A DNA stretch of 45,093 bases from Chromatiales bacterium (GCA_024640045.1 JAHEFS010000009.1:1-45093); one strand, 5' to 3'; positions 1 to 13,114 are shown, numbered from the stretch's first letter. Notes: generated by a model from the sequence alone, not told the origin. Program-made: numbers and translations.

Positions 1-1379
1 GGCACACTTTGCCCATCCTTGCCGCAGACACCCACGCCGGCGTCGAGTTGCAGGTCGTTACCGACCATGCTGACGCGGGTCATCGCATCGGGGCCGTTAC
101 CGATGAGGGTGGCGCCGCGTACCGGCCGGGTAACCTTGCCGTTTTCGATCAGGTAGGCCTCGCTGGCGGAGAACACGAACCGCCCGGAAGTGATATCGAC
201 CTGACCGCCGGCAAAATTAACGGCGTACAAGCCACGCTCGACGGACTCGATGATCTCTTCCGGCTGGTGCTGGCCCGCCAGCATGTAGGTATTCGTCATG
301 CGAGGCATGGGCAGGTGTGCGAAGGACTGGCGCCTGCCGTTACCCGTGGCGTCCATTTTCATCAGGCGGGCGTTCATCTTGTCCTGCATGTAACCCTTGA
401 GGATGCCGTCCTCGATCAGCACGGTCTGGCTGGTCGGTGTTCCCTCGTCGTCGATGGTCAGGGAACCGCGACGACCTGGCAGGGTGCCATCATCGACGAT
501 GGTCACGCCCGGCGCTGCTACCCGCTGCCCGACCTTGCCGCTGAAAGCGGACACACCTTTCCGGTTGAAATCACCTTCCAGCCCGTGTCCCACTGCTTCG
601 TGCAACAGGACCCCGGGCCAGCCCGGGCCCAGGACCACGGTCATGGTTCCGGCGGGTGCATCCCCCGCTTCCAGGTTGACCAGGGCCTGGCGAACCGCCT
701 CGTCGGCAAATTTCTGCCAGGCGCCATGCTCGATCAGTTCGGTGTATTCAAACCTGCCGCCACCCCCGTCGCTGCCCTGCTCACGTCGCCCACCCTGTTC
801 CGCGATGACGGTGACCGACAATCGCACCAGCGGCCGCACATCGGCCGCCAGGTCACCATCGGCAGCCGCCACGAGGATGATTTCATGGCTGGCGGCCAGG
901 TTGACCATGACCTGGCTGACACGCGGGTCCAGTGAGCGGGCGTAGGTATCAACCTGCCGTAGCAGATCCACCTTGTGCTCGGCACCCAGTGCCGTGATCG
1001 GATCGACCGGCTCGTACAGTGCTTCCGGGCTGCGCCGGCGCCATGCCTGAACAGACCCTTCTGAACCCTGTCGCGAAATCGCGCGGGCGGCCGTTGAAGC
1101 CTGCATAAGGGATGGCAAAACGATTTCGTCTGCGTAAGCGAATCCTGTTTTATCGCCACTCACTGCCCGGATTCCCACCCCCTGTTCCGTGCCGTGCGAG
1201 GCATTCCGGACCAGCCCATCTTCGAGCGACCAGACCTCGTGCACGACTTTCTGGAAGTAAAGGTCACCTGCATCTACAGACGCGCCCATCAAGTGGCTGA
1301 GTACGCGGCCAAGATCGTTTTGATCCAGACCCCCCGGTGTGAGCAACTGGCGCTCAGCGATGTTCAGTAATTCACTCAT
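1..1379 (-). CDS. tldD: Metalloprotease TldD (3' end cut by window edge)
   Basis: Subunit of the TldD/TldE (PmbA) zinc metalloprotease, a cytoplasmic enzyme that degrades unfolded peptides and matures some modified peptides such as microcins in relatives. I translated the minus strand from the ATG at 1379 and found an open frame to the window edge, about 459 residues against roughly 480 for the family, so only the last 20 or so are missing. The HEAVGH zinc motif (HExxxH) is at residues 260-265. The C-terminal VCGKDGQ segment, whose Cys is about residue 452, is the expected third zinc ligand region. Its start overlaps the end of yhdP by 8 bases (ATGAGTGA), so the two are translationally coupled, as in the E. 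coli yhdP-tldD order. The partner pmbA is not in the window. Confidence 0.95.
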   Translation of the reverse strand, partial: MSELLNIAERQLLTPGGLDQNDLGRVLSHLMGASVDAGDLYFQKVVHEVWSLEDGLVRNASHGTEQGVGIRAVSGDKTGFAYADEIVLPSLMQASTAARAISRQGSEGSVQAWRRRSPEALYEPVDPITALGAEHKVDLLRQVDTYARSLDPRVSQVMVNLAASHEIILVAAADGDLAADVRPLVRLSVTVIAEQGGRREQGSDGGGGRFEYTELIEHGAWQKFADEAVRQALVNLEAGDAPAGTMTVVLGPGWPGVLLHEAVGHGLEGDFNRKGVSAFSGKVGQRVAAPGVTIVDDGTLPGRRGSLTIDDEGTPTSQTVLIEDGILKGYMQDKMNARLMKMDATGNGRRQSFAHLPMPRMTNTYMLAGQHQPEEIIESVERGLYAVNFAGGQVDITSGRFVFSASEAYLIENGKVTRPVRGATLIGNGPDAMTRVSMVGNDLQLDAGVGVCGKDGQSV

Positions 1380-4300
1380 TCCCGGGTGCTCTCTCCGCTT
1401 CGGGTTCCATTGGAATTCTTACGACGCGCGGGTCAGTCCACGAGCCGGTGATCGAATATCTTGCCTCAGCCGCCTCACCCAGGCTCTTTTGCAACAAGCC
1501 CTGCAAAGCCAGGCCAGCGGCCGCGCCACCGGGGCCGCCAGCGAGTGCACCCAACACGGGTAGGGCCTGACCAACGCCAGGTTTAATGCTGAGGATGTAA
1601 TCGAAGGTTTGCTCCTCCAGGTGCGAGCTACCTGCGATTTCCATCGTCGCTGCGGTGGACGTCAGAACCAGGTCATCGGTGTAGGCATTGCCATTTTCAA
1701 GGGTCAGGGTGCCAGCGGCTTCGTCAAAATTAAAACCTGTTCCGAACACATCACGGAAATCAAAAGCCAGTCTACGGGGCAACGCGGCGATGCTCATCAG
1801 CCCCACCATGCGCCCGGCGCCAGCATCAGCATTGATGATGGTCCCCTGAATGACGCTGAAATTGATGTCCCCGTTAAGCCTGGCCAGCGCAAATGCGGCT
1901 GGCGGCCCCGGCCACCAGGCATCGTAGCGCACCATGGTCTGGCCACCTTCCAGAACCGAAGAGATATCCAGGGCTTCCATCAATGACCCCAGGCTCTCGG
2001 ACGTCATCACGACATCGAAATCAGATCGTTCGCCGTTGTCGTCCCTGACCCAGTCGCCACGTGCATTCAGGGTGAAGTCTGGCGAATTGGCCTCCACCGA
2101 TGCAAAACGGAAGCCTTCCTGTCGCGGGTAGGCTTCGATTCGTGTCTCGCCCAGGTCGAGTCCCAGGTAACGGAAATTTTCTATGTAGATGTGCATTTCG
2201 GGCAGAAGCGAGGGATCGGTCTGCAGGTCTGGTTCGTCCTCGGCTGGCGGCGGGAGGTGCAAGGTCTCCAACTGTGCCGTCAGGCTGTGTGAACCATCTT
2301 CAGAATGGCTGTAGCGAATCTCACCGGCGAGAGCCTCACTGTCGAACGTCCCACTGATCAGGTCGCTCGTATAGACAATTTGCATATCGACGTCGTTGAA
2401 GTCCCGGCCCAACAGATGCAGGGACCGGGCTGACAGGGTCACCGGCTGCAATTCGAGGCTGCCGAGCGCCTGTTGCTCCGAAAAACGCTGGGTCAGGCTT
2501 TGCACCCACCCGTCAAAATCCAGATCACCGGCCTGGCCGGTGATGCGCAGTTGACCCGGTTCGGGAAGGCTGGCGTCACCCTCTCCAACATGAACGTACG
2601 CTCGCTGGATCGACTGGAAACCATCGGGCAGGTCGAAGGCCATGCTGAGTCGGCCAGGTACTTCTATCCTGCAAACAGGATCAGCAGCGCGAACCGGATA
2701 GCGGACATGCAGTGGCCACTCAGCCTCGGCAGGCTTGAACAGGGGCGCCGGGTGATCAATCGTGGCGCCCACGAGCGTGGAGGTGACATCCAGCCAGATT
2801 TCCGATGGGGTCTCACCGAGGGTTGGCTCGATGATGAGCGTGGCCGTGATATCGGAGTTTCCTGAAACTGCCTGAAGCAGGCCCTCGCTTTCCAGAACAG
2901 GAACGGGAATCAGTTCGAGTACAGGCAGGTTACCCTGCAACTCGCTGCGGAAACTCGCCTGTTTCGCCCAGCCAGCTTCGACCAACACTCGCGTGTCGTG
3001 CCCACGATACCGGGCTGCCAGTTCCCTGGCAGACAAACCATTGCGGTCGAATTCGAGACTGCCGGTAATATTGTCGAGATGGAATGATGACCGCAATTCG
3101 GTAAATCCATTGCCCGGCAGTTGCAGTTGGCCATTGATCGTCATCGGCTCACCGTTGGCCTTCAGCGCAACCCTGAGCTGGCCTGTGATGGAAGCAGCGC
3201 CCTCCAGGAGGAACTGGTCCGGGTCGATATTGGCGTTATCCAGCAACGGCGTCTCGCGGATGTAACCCAGCAAGCCGGGCAGCGTCAGGTCGGTGGCAAA
3301 CTCGAGTTCAAGCACTGGCGCCTGAAAGTTTCTGATTTCCCCCGTGACCTGTCGAACAGGCACACCGGCCAGGGAAGCGGCCGAGGTGTTGACCGTCATG
3401 GCGGCCCCCAGGAAATGTGCGCTGCCATCCAACCCATTACCGCGGGGCCAGCCCGGATAGTAATCGAGTTCCATTCCACGAAAATCGGCTGTGGCTTCCA
3501 GTTGCCCCTCGCCGCCTGTGAATGGCCAATCATCCATGTCCCCGTTCAGCATGAAGCGCCCGGCAACCACTTCCCCACCGGCCAGGCCTTGGCTGAGCCA
3601 GTCCGAGACGGCCGGCTTCAGGACCTCACGCGGCCAGTAGTCTCGCAAACCGGCAACATCTGCGCGATGCACGATGGCATTGATATCCACCACCGGTTTA
3701 CCTTCAGATTTCGCGAACCGAAGCCGCCCGGATGCTTCGAGACTCGCATTACGCAAGGTGCATTCCCGAGTGTCTGCCTGCCAGGTACTTCCCCAGCCGA
3801 TTTCCAGTGTGCAGGAAGGGATATCCACCACCAAAGGCCGGCGGAAGTTTCTCGGCCATTCGACCTCTACAGCCTGACCGGAAAACTCGACCTGGCCTTC
3901 ACCGGCCAGCAGGTCCGCCTGGCCACTGATGCCCGTGACGTCGGGCCAGCGGTCCCAGTCCCAGGCCCTGGCACCGTCGAAGGCACCCCGGGCCATGTAA
4001 AGTTTCCAGCGCCGGTCAAGAATCAGGTCAAAAGCACGGACCTCGCCGCTGGCCTGTTTCGGAACGTTTCGCGGCCAAGCTGTTTTATAAACCGACATGA
4101 TGCGCTGGGTCAGGCTGAGCGGGAATTCAACTTCCAGTGAGTCGGCGCTGACCCACAGACCGAGATTGCCGGGGATATTGCGTTCGACCGATAAACGGTC
4201 AGTACCCCAGACCTCGCCATTCTGCTCGATTTCAAACTCGGAAAAATCCAGGCGCCAGGACTTGCGCTCCAGAAAAGACCAGTGAAAACGCGCGTTCATG

Positions 4301-5196
4301 TGGTCCACGCGCAAGGGCTCGGGCTCACCCGCCAGGTGCGAATCCCGCAGATCCACGACCCCTTCCATGGTCTGGCCCGAGTCCCGCGCCCAGTCTCCCC
4401 AGACTTCGGCGTTCAGCCATCCGTCCTGTGGGATCAGGGGATGACTGGGTACCTGGCGCACAAGCTCCGCAATCATCAACTCACGCGTCTTCGCATGCCA
4501 TTGAGCGCTGACCAATTTCTGGTCTTCATCCAGCGTCATAAGCAAAGTTGCCTTAAGATCCCCCAGTATCCGGCCCCGGCCGCCACTGGTGACGTTTGCC
4601 TGGATTTCTGCTGCAATCTCCGAACCATCGAGCTGCAGTCGCCCTTTCACCTGGGTGAACTGGGCGGAAATTTCTCTGGCCGGGTCATCGAAGCTCAACC
4701 GGGAATCTTCAAGGCGTAACTCACCGACGATGGCCAGGACCCGGGTGCCCGAGCCCCCCTGCCCGTTTCTCCCGCTCACACCAAGGCCGGACAACTCCCA
4801 GCGCCCGTCGGGAAGGTGCGCCAGGGAGAGGTCGGCGCCGATGATCTGAAATGTGTACAGAGGACGGCCAGGTAACAATGCATTGAGCGGCTTGATATCA
4901 AGCGCAGCCTTTTGGAACGCAATCTCGCCCTCGTCACTGCCCGGAGCGAGGAAATTTACGCCCTGCAGGCTGATCCGCGGCCCGAAAGCCTTCCATTCAC
5001 CCGTGAAGCTCTCGATTCTGACCTGCTGGCCGAACTCACCGGACAACCATTCCTCGAGTTGCGGCTGGTAACGATCGCTGTAGGGCATCACCAGCTTGCC
5101 GACACCGACCAGGATAGCTGCCAGCAGGGTGAGCAAGGTCAGCGCAGTCCAGAAAATGGAGCGCAACCGGCGAAAAAGCGTCTTCGCGCGAGTCAT
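1372..5196 (-). CDS. yhdP: YhdP family AsmA-like envelope protein
   Basis: Very large AsmA-like inner-membrane-anchored protein of about 1274 residues, the usual YhdP size. In E. coli, YhdP with TamB and YdbH is implicated in moving phospholipid to the outer membrane. It has a basic N-terminus, one transmembrane segment (about residues 11-35), and a long periplasmic body rich in beta-strand segments of DUF3971/AsmA_2 type. The C-terminal segment with [20 protein letters not shown] is typical of this family. I prefer the ATG at 5196 ([11 protein letters not shown]) over an in-frame GTG at 5211; AGGTGG lies 11 bases before the ATG. It sits 29 bases after rng and overlaps tldD, in the order maf-rng-yhdP-tldD. 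Confidence 0.93.
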   Translation of the reverse strand: MTRAKTLFRRLRSIFWTALTLLTLLAAILVGVGKLVMPYSDRYQPQLEEWLSGEFGQQVRIESFTGEWKAFGPRISLQGVNFLAPGSDEGEIAFQKAALDIKPLNALLPGRPLYTFQIIGADLSLAHLPDGRWELSGLGVSGRNGQGGSGTRVLAIVGELRLEDSRLSFDDPAREISAQFTQVKGRLQLDGSEIAAEIQANVTSGGRGRILGDLKATLLMTLDEDQKLVSAQWHAKTRELMIAELVRQVPSHPLIPQDGWLNAEVWGDWARDSGQTMEGVVDLRDSHLAGEPEPLRVDHMNARFHWSFLERKSWRLDFSEFEIEQNGEVWGTDRLSVERNIPGNLGLWVSADSLEVEFPLSLTQRIMSVYKTAWPRNVPKQASGEVRAFDLILDRRWKLYMARGAFDGARAWDWDRWPDVTGISGQADLLAGEGQVEFSGQAVEVEWPRNFRRPLVVDIPSCTLEIGWGSTWQADTRECTLRNASLEASGRLRFAKSEGKPVVDINAIVHRADVAGLRDYWPREVLKPAVSDWLSQGLAGGEVVAGRFMLNGDMDDWPFTGGEGQLEATADFRGMELDYYPGWPRGNGLDGSAHFLGAAMTVNTSAASLAGVPVRQVTGEIRNFQAPVLELEFATDLTLPGLLGYIRETPLLDNANIDPDQFLLEGAASITGQLRVALKANGEPMTINGQLQLPGNGFTELRSSFHLDNITGSLEFDRNGLSARELAARYRGHDTRVLVEAGWAKQASFRSELQGNLPVLELIPVPVLESEGLLQAVSGNSDITATLIIEPTLGETPSEIWLDVTSTLVGATIDHPAPLFKPAEAEWPLHVRYPVRAADPVCRIEVPGRLSMAFDLPDGFQSIQRAYVHVGEGDASLPEPGQLRITGQAGDLDFDGWVQSLTQRFSEQQALGSLELQPVTLSARSLHLLGRDFNDVDMQIVYTSDLISGTFDSEALAGEIRYSHSEDGSHSLTAQLETLHLPPPAEDEPDLQTDPSLLPEMHIYIENFRYLGLDLGETRIEAYPRQEGFRFASVEANSPDFTLNARGDWVRDDNGERSDFDVVMTSESLGSLMEALDISSVLEGGQTMVRYDAWWPGPPAAFALARLNGDINFSVIQGTIINADAGAGRMVGLMSIAALPRRLAFDFRDVFGTGFNFDEAAGTLTLENGNAYTDDLVLTSTAATMEIAGSSHLEEQTFDYILSIKPGVGQALPVLGALAGGPGGAAAGLALQGLLQKSLGEAAEARYSITGSWTDPRVVRIPMEPEAERAPGNE

Positions 5197-5225
5197 GTCA
5201 GGCCAATCCACCTACCCGACGGGTG

Positions 5226-6713
5226 TTAAAGCAAAACCACATCGAATTGCTCCTGCTCATACTGCTCCTCACGCTGGAACCGAATGGTCTTACCGGTCAG
5301 TTCCTCCAGTTCAGCCACTGTTGTGGATTGTTCATCCAGAACCAGGTCGACGACAACAGGCGCAGCAAATACCAACAACTTGTCGGCTTCGAACTGCCGG
5401 CCCGAGCGCATGATTTCACGAAAAACCTCGGAACAAACGGTTTCCGCGCTCTTGATGAAACCACGGCCCGAGCAGGTCGGGCAGGACTCGCACAAGAGGT
5501 GACCGAGGCTTTCGCGGGTGCGCTTGCGCGTCATCTCGACCAGGCCAAGCGGTGACAGGTCATTGACATGGGTGCGTGCATAGTCACGCTGCAGGGCCTG
5601 CTCCAGGGCACGCATCACCTGTCGCCGGTGTTCATCATCCGTCATGTCGATGAAATCGATGATGATGATACCGCCCAGGTTGCGGAGCCGAAGCTGGCGT
5701 GCGATTGCCTGGGCAGCCTCGAGGTTGGTCTTGTAGATCGTTTCTTCGAGCGTGCGATGTCCGACATAAGCCCCTGTGTTGACGTCGATCGTCGTCATCG
5801 CCTCGGTCTGATCGATGATCAGCGAGCCACCCGATTTAAGGCGAACTTCGCGCTGCAATGCCAGGTTGATCTCGTCTTCGACGCCGTACACATCAAAGAT
5901 GGGGCGATCGGCGTCATATTTCTCGATTCGCGAGACCCACTCCGGCAGAAAACGCCCGACGAATGCCTGGATATCCTCGAAGCCCTGTTGCGAATCGATC
6001 CGGACCTTGTCGACGTCACTGTGCATCAGGTCGCGCAGCGCGCGCAGCGGCAGCGACAGGTCATCGTAGAGACATTCACCCGCGCCCAGGTTACGCCGAT
6101 TCTCGCAAATGCTTTCCCAGAGCTTGCCCAGGTAGGCCATGTCGGCGGCCAGGGCAAATTCGTCTACCCCTTCAGCGTTGGTGCGAACAATGTAGCCATG
6201 GTCATCGTCTTCGTTCCGCAGCAAGCCGACCATGGATTTCAGCCGGGCACGCTCGACTTCGTCCTCGATCCGCATGGAAACCCCGATACTGCCGCTGTTA
6301 GGCAACAAGACCAGAAAGCGCGAGGGAATGCTGAGGTGGGTAGTCAGTCGAGCGCCCTTGGTGCCGATCGGATCCTTGATCACCTGCACCACGATATCCG
6401 ACTGTTCACGCACCAGCTCCTGGATCAGTGGTTCCGTTACTTCGGTCTGTTCCGCGACCTCGCCATTGACTTGCCGCAAGGCCGGGGGCCGGGCCACATC
6501 AGATGCGTGCAGGAAAGCAGTTCGCTCCAGCGCCACATCCACAAAAGCGGCCTGCATGCCCGGTAAAACGCGTGAAACCCGGCCCTTGTAGATATTCCCC
6601 AGGTAGCCGTAATGGCTGGCGCGGTCCAGCCAAACTTCCTGGAGCATGCCATTCTCGACGACCGCCACCCGGGTCTCGGTCGGCGTGATGTTGATCAGAA
6701 TTTCTTCGCTCAC
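5226..6713 (-). CDS. rng: Ribonuclease G
   Basis: Cytoplasmic endoribonuclease of the RNase E/G family, which in E. coli trims the 5' end of 16S rRNA and decays some mRNAs. The protein is 495 residues (E. coli 489). The N-terminal S1-type RNA-binding domain includes GNIYKGRVSRVLPGMQAAF. The catalytic-domain Asp motifs TIDVNTGAYVG and IIIIDFIDM are present, and the Zn-link CPTCSGRG lies near the C-terminus. The open frame extends upstream to a TTG at 6743, but the GTG at 6713 (start SEEILINITPTETRVA) aligns with the E. coli N-terminus and is preferred. It lies about 100 bases after maf and just before yhdP. Confidence 0.95.
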   Translation of the reverse strand: MSEEILINITPTETRVAVVENGMLQEVWLDRASHYGYLGNIYKGRVSRVLPGMQAAFVDVALERTAFLHASDVARPPALRQVNGEVAEQTEVTEPLIQELVREQSDIVVQVIKDPIGTKGARLTTHLSIPSRFLVLLPNSGSIGVSMRIEDEVERARLKSMVGLLRNEDDDHGYIVRTNAEGVDEFALAADMAYLGKLWESICENRRNLGAGECLYDDLSLPLRALRDLMHSDVDKVRIDSQQGFEDIQAFVGRFLPEWVSRIEKYDADRPIFDVYGVEDEINLALQREVRLKSGGSLIIDQTEAMTTIDVNTGAYVGHRTLEETIYKTNLEAAQAIARQLRLRNLGGIIIIDFIDMTDDEHRRQVMRALEQALQRDYARTHVNDLSPLGLVEMTRKRTRESLGHLLCESCPTCSGRGFIKSAETVCSEVFREIMRSGRQFEADKLLVFAAPVVVDLVLDEQSTTVAELEELTGKTIRFQREEQYEQEQFDVVLL

Positions 6714-6812
6714 CGGCGAATCATCCAGGCAGGACCAGCGCAACGCTGACCCACCAAGTCTTGACGATCTCTAGCATAGCACTTTGGCGGACATGGGCCG
6801 TCCCGATACACC

Positions 6813-7394
6813 TCATTCCAGCACTCCGGCCCACTCCAGCAACTGCGCCGTCTCGTACAGGGGCAGACCCATGACTCCGGAGAAGCTCCCGTCGATGTGG
6901 CTGACCCAGCGCGCCGCCCCGCCCTGAACAGCGTAGGCCCCTGCCTTGTCCAGTGGTTCATCCCCGGAGCAATAGTGCTGCACCCACGGCCGGGGCATTT
7001 CCGCGAAGGTTACCCCGGTACGGTTGACCAGGCTTCTTACCTGATTGTGGCCGCACGCGATAGCGACTGCGGAAATGACCTCGTGCCTGCGGCCTGACAG
7101 TTCACCCAGCATCCGTTCGGCATCCTGTCCAGACTCCGGTTTCAGCAAGATCTTCCCATCGAGCACGACAATGGTGTCGGCGCCCAGCGCCGGCAGACTC
7201 GCCCCTCCCTTGCGCCAACCGGTCAGTGCCTTTTCGCGCGCCAGGCGTTCAGCATAATCGGCCGGCGACTCGCCGGATATGTAGCTTTCATCGATGTCCG
7301 CATCGAGAGAGGTAAAGCGCACGCCCAACTGCGCGAGCAATTCGTGCCGTCGGGGCGAGGCGGAAGCCAGAATGATGGCGGGCTGCTCGTTCAC
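6813..7394 (-). CDS. maf: Maf/YhdE nucleoside triphosphate pyrophosphatase
   Basis: House-cleaning pyrophosphatase that hydrolyses dTTP/UTP or modified nucleotides to monophosphates. The 193-residue length is typical. The N-terminal ASASPRRHELLAQLG motif, the LGADTIVVLDG segment with catalytic Asp, and DKAGAYAVQG all match the YhdE subgroup better than the YceF subgroup. The start is GTG at 7394, overlapping the rlmH stop as GTGA. It is followed by rng, as in the E. coli yhdE-rng pair. The subgroup call is by similarity of remembered motifs. Confidence 0.93.
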   Translation of the reverse strand: MNEQPAIILASASPRRHELLAQLGVRFTSLDADIDESYISGESPADYAERLAREKALTGWRKGGASLPALGADTIVVLDGKILLKPESGQDAERMLGELSGRRHEVISAVAIACGHNQVRSLVNRTGVTFAEMPRPWVQHYCSGDEPLDKAGAYAVQGGAARWVSHIDGSFSGVMGLPLYETAQLLEWAGVLE

Positions 7395-7861
7395 GCGCGA
7401 TGATAAGGGTGATTGTTAAGAAAGCTCCACGCCCGGTAGAGTTGTTCGGCCAAAATCACGCGAACCAAGGCGTGCGGCAGGGTCATGGCGCCGAGCGACC
7501 AGCGTTGTTCGGCGCGCTGGAGGCAATCCTTTGAGAGGCCATCCGGGCCGCCAATCAAAAAGCAAACGTCCTGGCCTTCCTTCATCCAGCGCTCGAGCTG
7601 GCGTGCAAGGTCCTCCGTGGACCAGGGAGACCCGGTAATTTCCAGCGCCACCACGCGGGCGCCTGCAGGCACCGCCGATAGCAGGGACTCACCCTCCTGC
7701 TGGCGGGCGCGTTCGATATCCGGGTTCTTGCCACGGTGCGCCAAAGGCAGCTCCCGGAGATCCAGACCGAGTGCCGCAGGCATCCGACGGCTATATTCCG
7801 ACCAGGCCTCCGACACCCAGACAGGCGCACGCTGCCCGATAGCAGCCACACTCAAGTGCAT
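7391..7861 (-). CDS. rlmH: 23S rRNA pseudouridine-1915 N3-methyltransferase RlmH
   Basis: SPOUT-class methyltransferase that methylates pseudouridine 1915 in helix 69 of 23S rRNA using S-adenosylmethionine. The 156-residue length is normal. The C-terminal knot motifs are clear: FLIGGPDGLS (about residues 100-109), SLGAMTLPHALVRVILAEQLYRA and the terminal NNHPYHR, which binds substrate. It is adjacent to rsfS (4 bases between them), the usual rsfS-rlmH pair, and overlaps maf by 4 bases. Confidence 0.97.
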   Translation of the reverse strand: MHLSVAAIGQRAPVWVSEAWSEYSRRMPAALGLDLRELPLAHRGKNPDIERARQQEGESLLSAVPAGARVVALEITGSPWSTEDLARQLERWMKEGQDVCFLIGGPDGLSKDCLQRAEQRWSLGAMTLPHALVRVILAEQLYRAWSFLNNHPYHRA

Positions 7862-7865
7862 GGAA

Positions 7866-8249
7866 TCAGACCGGTACGGTTTTGCCGGAACGCTGCCCGG
7901 CGCCGACTTCCCAGAGTTTTTCCAGGTTATAGAACGCGCGTGTCTGAGGCAGCATCAGGTGAACGATGACGTCATTTAGATCAACGAGCACCCACTCGCC
8001 TTCCCGCTCACCTTCAACCCCAAGTGGCACACAACCGGCACCCTTGGCTTTTTGCACGACCTTCTCAGCCATACCCTTCACGTGCCGGGTGGAATTTCCC
8101 GAGGCGATGATAAGCGTATCGGTCAGCGAACTGACGCCACATACATCAATGACCTGTAAATCATTGGCCTTGAGGTCCTCCAGGCACGAGATGACGAGTT
8201 GTCGCAATTGATCAGCGGAAAGTTCTTCGGCGGGTATTGGCTTGTTCAA
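7866..8249 (-). CDS. rsfS: Ribosomal silencing factor RsfS
   Basis: RsfS (YbeB/Iojap) binds ribosomal protein uL14 and blocks subunit joining during starvation. The 127-residue protein carries LTDTLIIASGNSTRHVKGMAEKV and the C-terminal WVLVDLNDVIVHLMLPQTRAFYNLEKLW, both diagnostic. The start appears to be TTG at 8249; no in-frame ATG lies near the N-terminus, and the E. coli protein begins at about residue 11 of this frame. An 88-base gap separates it from nadD and contains a good sigma70-like promoter. The gene therefore probably has its own transcription start in addition to read-through. Confidence 0.95.
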   Translation of the reverse strand: MNKPIPAEELSADQLRQLVISCLEDLKANDLQVIDVCGVSSLTDTLIIASGNSTRHVKGMAEKVVQKAKGAGCVPLGVEGEREGEWVLVDLNDVIVHLMLPQTRAFYNLEKLWEVGAGQRSGKTVPV

Positions 8250-8286
8250 ATGATCAGGTACCTGTGATTTGCAGGGTAAGGGCGCA

Positions 8287-8316
8287 ATTCTATCGTGCCA
8301 GGGAAACCCTTCTCAA
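8287..8316 (-). promoter_or_regulatory. Probable sigma70 promoter for rsfS-rlmH
   Basis: On the minus strand TTGAGA (8316-8311) and TAGAAT (8292-8287) are 18 bases apart, each 5 of 6 matches to consensus. They sit in the 88-base gap after nadD and about 37 bases upstream of the rsfS start. This would be an internal promoter in the leuS-to-tldD run. Seen by eye only. Confidence 0.55.
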
Positions 8317-8337
8317 GCGCGGAGCAGTTTGCGGGGT

Positions 8338-8964
8338 TCAGCGATACAGTCCGTTTTCTTCCATATATTCGATGACTTTGTCCGGCATCAGGAAGCGCGG
8401 AGAGCTTTCCGCGCGCACCAGGGAACGGATCGCCGAGGAAGCGATGTCCAATTGCGTCACCTGCACATGCCAGACGAGTCCGGCCGGTTGGGTGTGCAGT
8501 TGCTCGACATCCCTGGCCACACGTCGGGAAAACTGTTCCTGGACTGGGCCTTTAAATGCCATTGGCTGACCCGGCCTCCTCATGACCACGACATGCGCCA
8601 GTTCAAACAGCCGGGTCCAGCGATGCCATGAATCCAGGCTGGCGGCATTGTCCTGGCCAACGATCAGTGCAATGGGCAGATCGCCAGATTCCAAGCGAAT
8701 ATCACTGAGAGTATCGACCATGTAGGAGGGGCCGGGGCGCTGTAGCTCGCGCTCATCAATACTGAAGCCGGGCAGGCCCCGAGTCGCCAGTCGCAGCATG
8801 TCGAGACGAAACCGGGCGGCACTGACAGTTCCCGTACGGTGCGGTGGGCGGCCAGCGGGCAGCAAGCGAAAATCATCGATCGCCAACTGCTCTCGCACTT
8901 CCAGAGCGGGCCTCAAATGGCCAAAATGAACCGGGTCGAACGTCCCCCCGAATACGCCGATCAT
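8338..8964 (-). CDS. nadD: Nicotinate-nucleotide adenylyltransferase NadD
   Basis: Transfers AMP from ATP to nicotinate mononucleotide, the penultimate step of NAD synthesis. The protein has 208 residues. The N-terminal MIGVFGGTFDPVHFGHLRPA has the nucleotidyltransferase (H/T)xGH signature, and ISSAIRSLVR near the C-terminus fits the second ATP-binding motif. A TTG upstream in frame (8982) is rejected, because the ATG at 8964 overlaps the holA stop as TGATG and begins exactly at the conserved beta-strand. In E. coli the order is also holA-nadD. Confidence 0.96.
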   Translation of the reverse strand: MIGVFGGTFDPVHFGHLRPALEVREQLAIDDFRLLPAGRPPHRTGTVSAARFRLDMLRLATRGLPGFSIDERELQRPGPSYMVDTLSDIRLESGDLPIALIVGQDNAASLDSWHRWTRLFELAHVVVMRRPGQPMAFKGPVQEQFSRRVARDVEQLHTQPAGLVWHVQVTQLDIASSAIRSLVRAESSPRFLMPDKVIEYMEENGLYR

Positions 8965-9965
8965 CAGGCGGCCATACCGCAAATCAGGTGGTCCAGGCTG
9001 TGCCAGGCGTCACCCTGATCCATGCCCTTGCTTTGCCGGTCGATCAGCGACAGGGATTGGAAAGCCTGGTTGAGTCGCTCCGTTTCGAAACGCCTGGCGG
9101 CGGTTCGCATGGGGCCTTGGCGAGAAGGCCAGACGTTGAGGCGCCTGAAAACCTGCGTTTCGGACTCTCCGGCACGCATGGCCAGGCGATAGCCCTCGAG
9201 AACGCTGAATTCCCGAAACAGCGCGCCGGTTACAAGCTGGATGGGAACGCCCATCCTGTGGAGTCCGGCGGCGACTCGCAGACCCTCGCCCACCTGGCCG
9301 GCGAGCATGCGCTCGGCCAGCAGGAAACTGTCGAAGCGAGCACTGTCCGCAACCGATCGTTCGACATCCTCCACCGATACCGTACCCCGGCCCTTGAGCA
9401 GGACGAGCTTCTCGACTTCCTGTCGGGCGGCCAGCAAGTTCCCTTCCAGGCGTTCGGCAAGCATCATGACGGCTTCGCGATCCGGTTGCAGGCCAGCCTG
9501 CGTCATTCGCGCCTGGACCCAGCCAGGCATTTCCGCCGGCTTGACCGGCCAGATGTCGATTCGAACACCCGCTTTTTCCAGCACGCCAGCCCACTTGGAC
9601 TTGCGCGAACTCGCGTCCCATTCGTCACAGCTGATAACCAGCAACAGGTCTGGGTCGGGCTGCCCTGCCCATTCGACCAGTGCGGCCGCACCCTCTCGTC
9701 CAGGCTTGCCGGTGGGCAATCTCAGATCGATGATTTTGCGCGACGCAAACAACGAAGGCGCACCCCCGGCTCCGGCCAGATCAGCCCAGTCGAAACCGCG
9801 CCCGACCTGCAAAAGCTCCCGCTCGGTGAAACCCTGTTGCCGGGCTGTTGCGAATACCTGGTCGCGGCATTCCTGGACCAACAACATCTCTGAACCACCA
9901 ATCAGGTATAGCGGTGCCAAGCCGCGCTGGAGCTGTCCGGTCAGCTGTTCAATCCGCAGGGGCAT
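8964..9965 (-). CDS. holA: DNA polymerase III subunit delta
   Basis: Delta subunit of the clamp loader, which opens the beta clamp. The 333-residue length is normal. The N-terminal LAPLYLIGGSEMLLVQECRDQV, the FASRKIIDLRLPTGKPG segment of the AAA-like domain and the helical C-terminal domain fit HolA. It lies immediately after lptE (1 base between) and overlaps nadD by one base, inside the conserved leuS-lptE-holA-nadD block. Confidence 0.95.
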   Translation of the reverse strand: MPLRIEQLTGQLQRGLAPLYLIGGSEMLLVQECRDQVFATARQQGFTERELLQVGRGFDWADLAGAGGAPSLFASRKIIDLRLPTGKPGREGAAALVEWAGQPDPDLLLVISCDEWDASSRKSKWAGVLEKAGVRIDIWPVKPAEMPGWVQARMTQAGLQPDREAVMMLAERLEGNLLAARQEVEKLVLLKGRGTVSVEDVERSVADSARFDSFLLAERMLAGQVGEGLRVAAGLHRMGVPIQLVTGALFREFSVLEGYRLAMRAGESETQVFRRLNVWPSRQGPMRTAARRFETERLNQAFQSLSLIDRQSKGMDQGDAWHSLDHLICGMAA

Positions 9966-9966
9966 G

Positions 9967-10455
9967 TCAGGTTCCGGTGGTACTGAGCCGCCGGATCACC
10001 AGGCGTGCCAGCGTGTCGGACATCTCGCGACGCAGTTGCTCATCCTCCTGGGCTGCGCCCAGGATTTCCGTCTCGTCAAAGCTGATCACACGGCTTTGCT
10101 CGAGCTTCTGGACGGGCGCCAGCACGGCTCCCCGACTGTCCAGCAAGGCGAACTCGACGGTGTGGCGTAAACGATACTCACGAACCCGGGCATTGTCTCC
10201 GATGGTAAGAATTTCCTTGCGCACGCGGCTGCTCAGAATTTGCAGCACGGCAGTGGCGGAATCGTCGTCCACCACACTGACGCCGCCCTGCTCCAGCAGG
10301 ACTCGCAAGCGGCGGGCGAACTGCGCATAAGGGTCCGGTGCTTCCAGTCTGACGTGCTCCATTTCTGGCGGCAGGCTGGATTGCTGTTGCAGGTGAAAAC
10401 CACAACCTGCCAGCACCAGGCTCGTCAACAATAAAAGGAAGAAACGCCCTCGCAT
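9967..10455 (-). CDS. lptE: LPS-assembly lipoprotein LptE
   Basis: Outer-membrane lipoprotein that plugs the LptD barrel and helps insert lipopolysaccharide. The 162-residue protein has a signal peptide with lipobox LAGC (Cys18) followed by GFHLQ, the hallmark start of mature LptE, then the typical two-helix/beta body with SRVRKEILTIGDNARVREYRL. Position between leuS and holA is canonical. Confidence 0.95.
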   Translation of the reverse strand: MRGRFFLLLLTSLVLAGCGFHLQQQSSLPPEMEHVRLEAPDPYAQFARRLRVLLEQGGVSVVDDDSATAVLQILSSRVRKEILTIGDNARVREYRLRHTVEFALLDSRGAVLAPVQKLEQSRVISFDETEILGAAQEDEQLRREMSDTLARLVIRRLSTTGT

Positions 10456-10458
10456 AGT

Positions 10459-13059
<2,601 letters not shown>

Positions 13060-13082
13060 GATGAAATATTGGAAACGGGCAA

Positions 13083-13114
13083 GGGTCAGGGTAAACCCGA
13101 AGCTTAACTGACCC
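13083..13114 (-). other. Stem-loop between pgi and leuS
   Basis: A perfect 7-bp inverted repeat (GGGTCAG at 13083-13089, CTGACCC at 13108-13114) with an 18-base loop lies between the pgi stop and the leuS start. On the minus strand no run of U follows, so it is not a convincing intrinsic terminator. It could be a structure in the leuS leader or chance in GC-rich DNA. Confidence 0.3.

Noticed and set aside
3121-4140. Long plus-strand open frame (339 codons) opposite yhdP
   Set aside because: Antisense to a clearly conserved gene in GC-rich DNA; translation has no recognisable family or domain and no ribosome site.
6714-6743. Upstream TTG start for rng adding 10 residues
   Set aside because: The GTG at 6713 aligns with the E. 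coli RNase G N-terminus; the added residues have no family match.
8844-9893. Plus-strand open frame of 349 codons opposite holA/nadD
   Set aside because: Shadow of holA and nadD, whose translations match known families along their full length.
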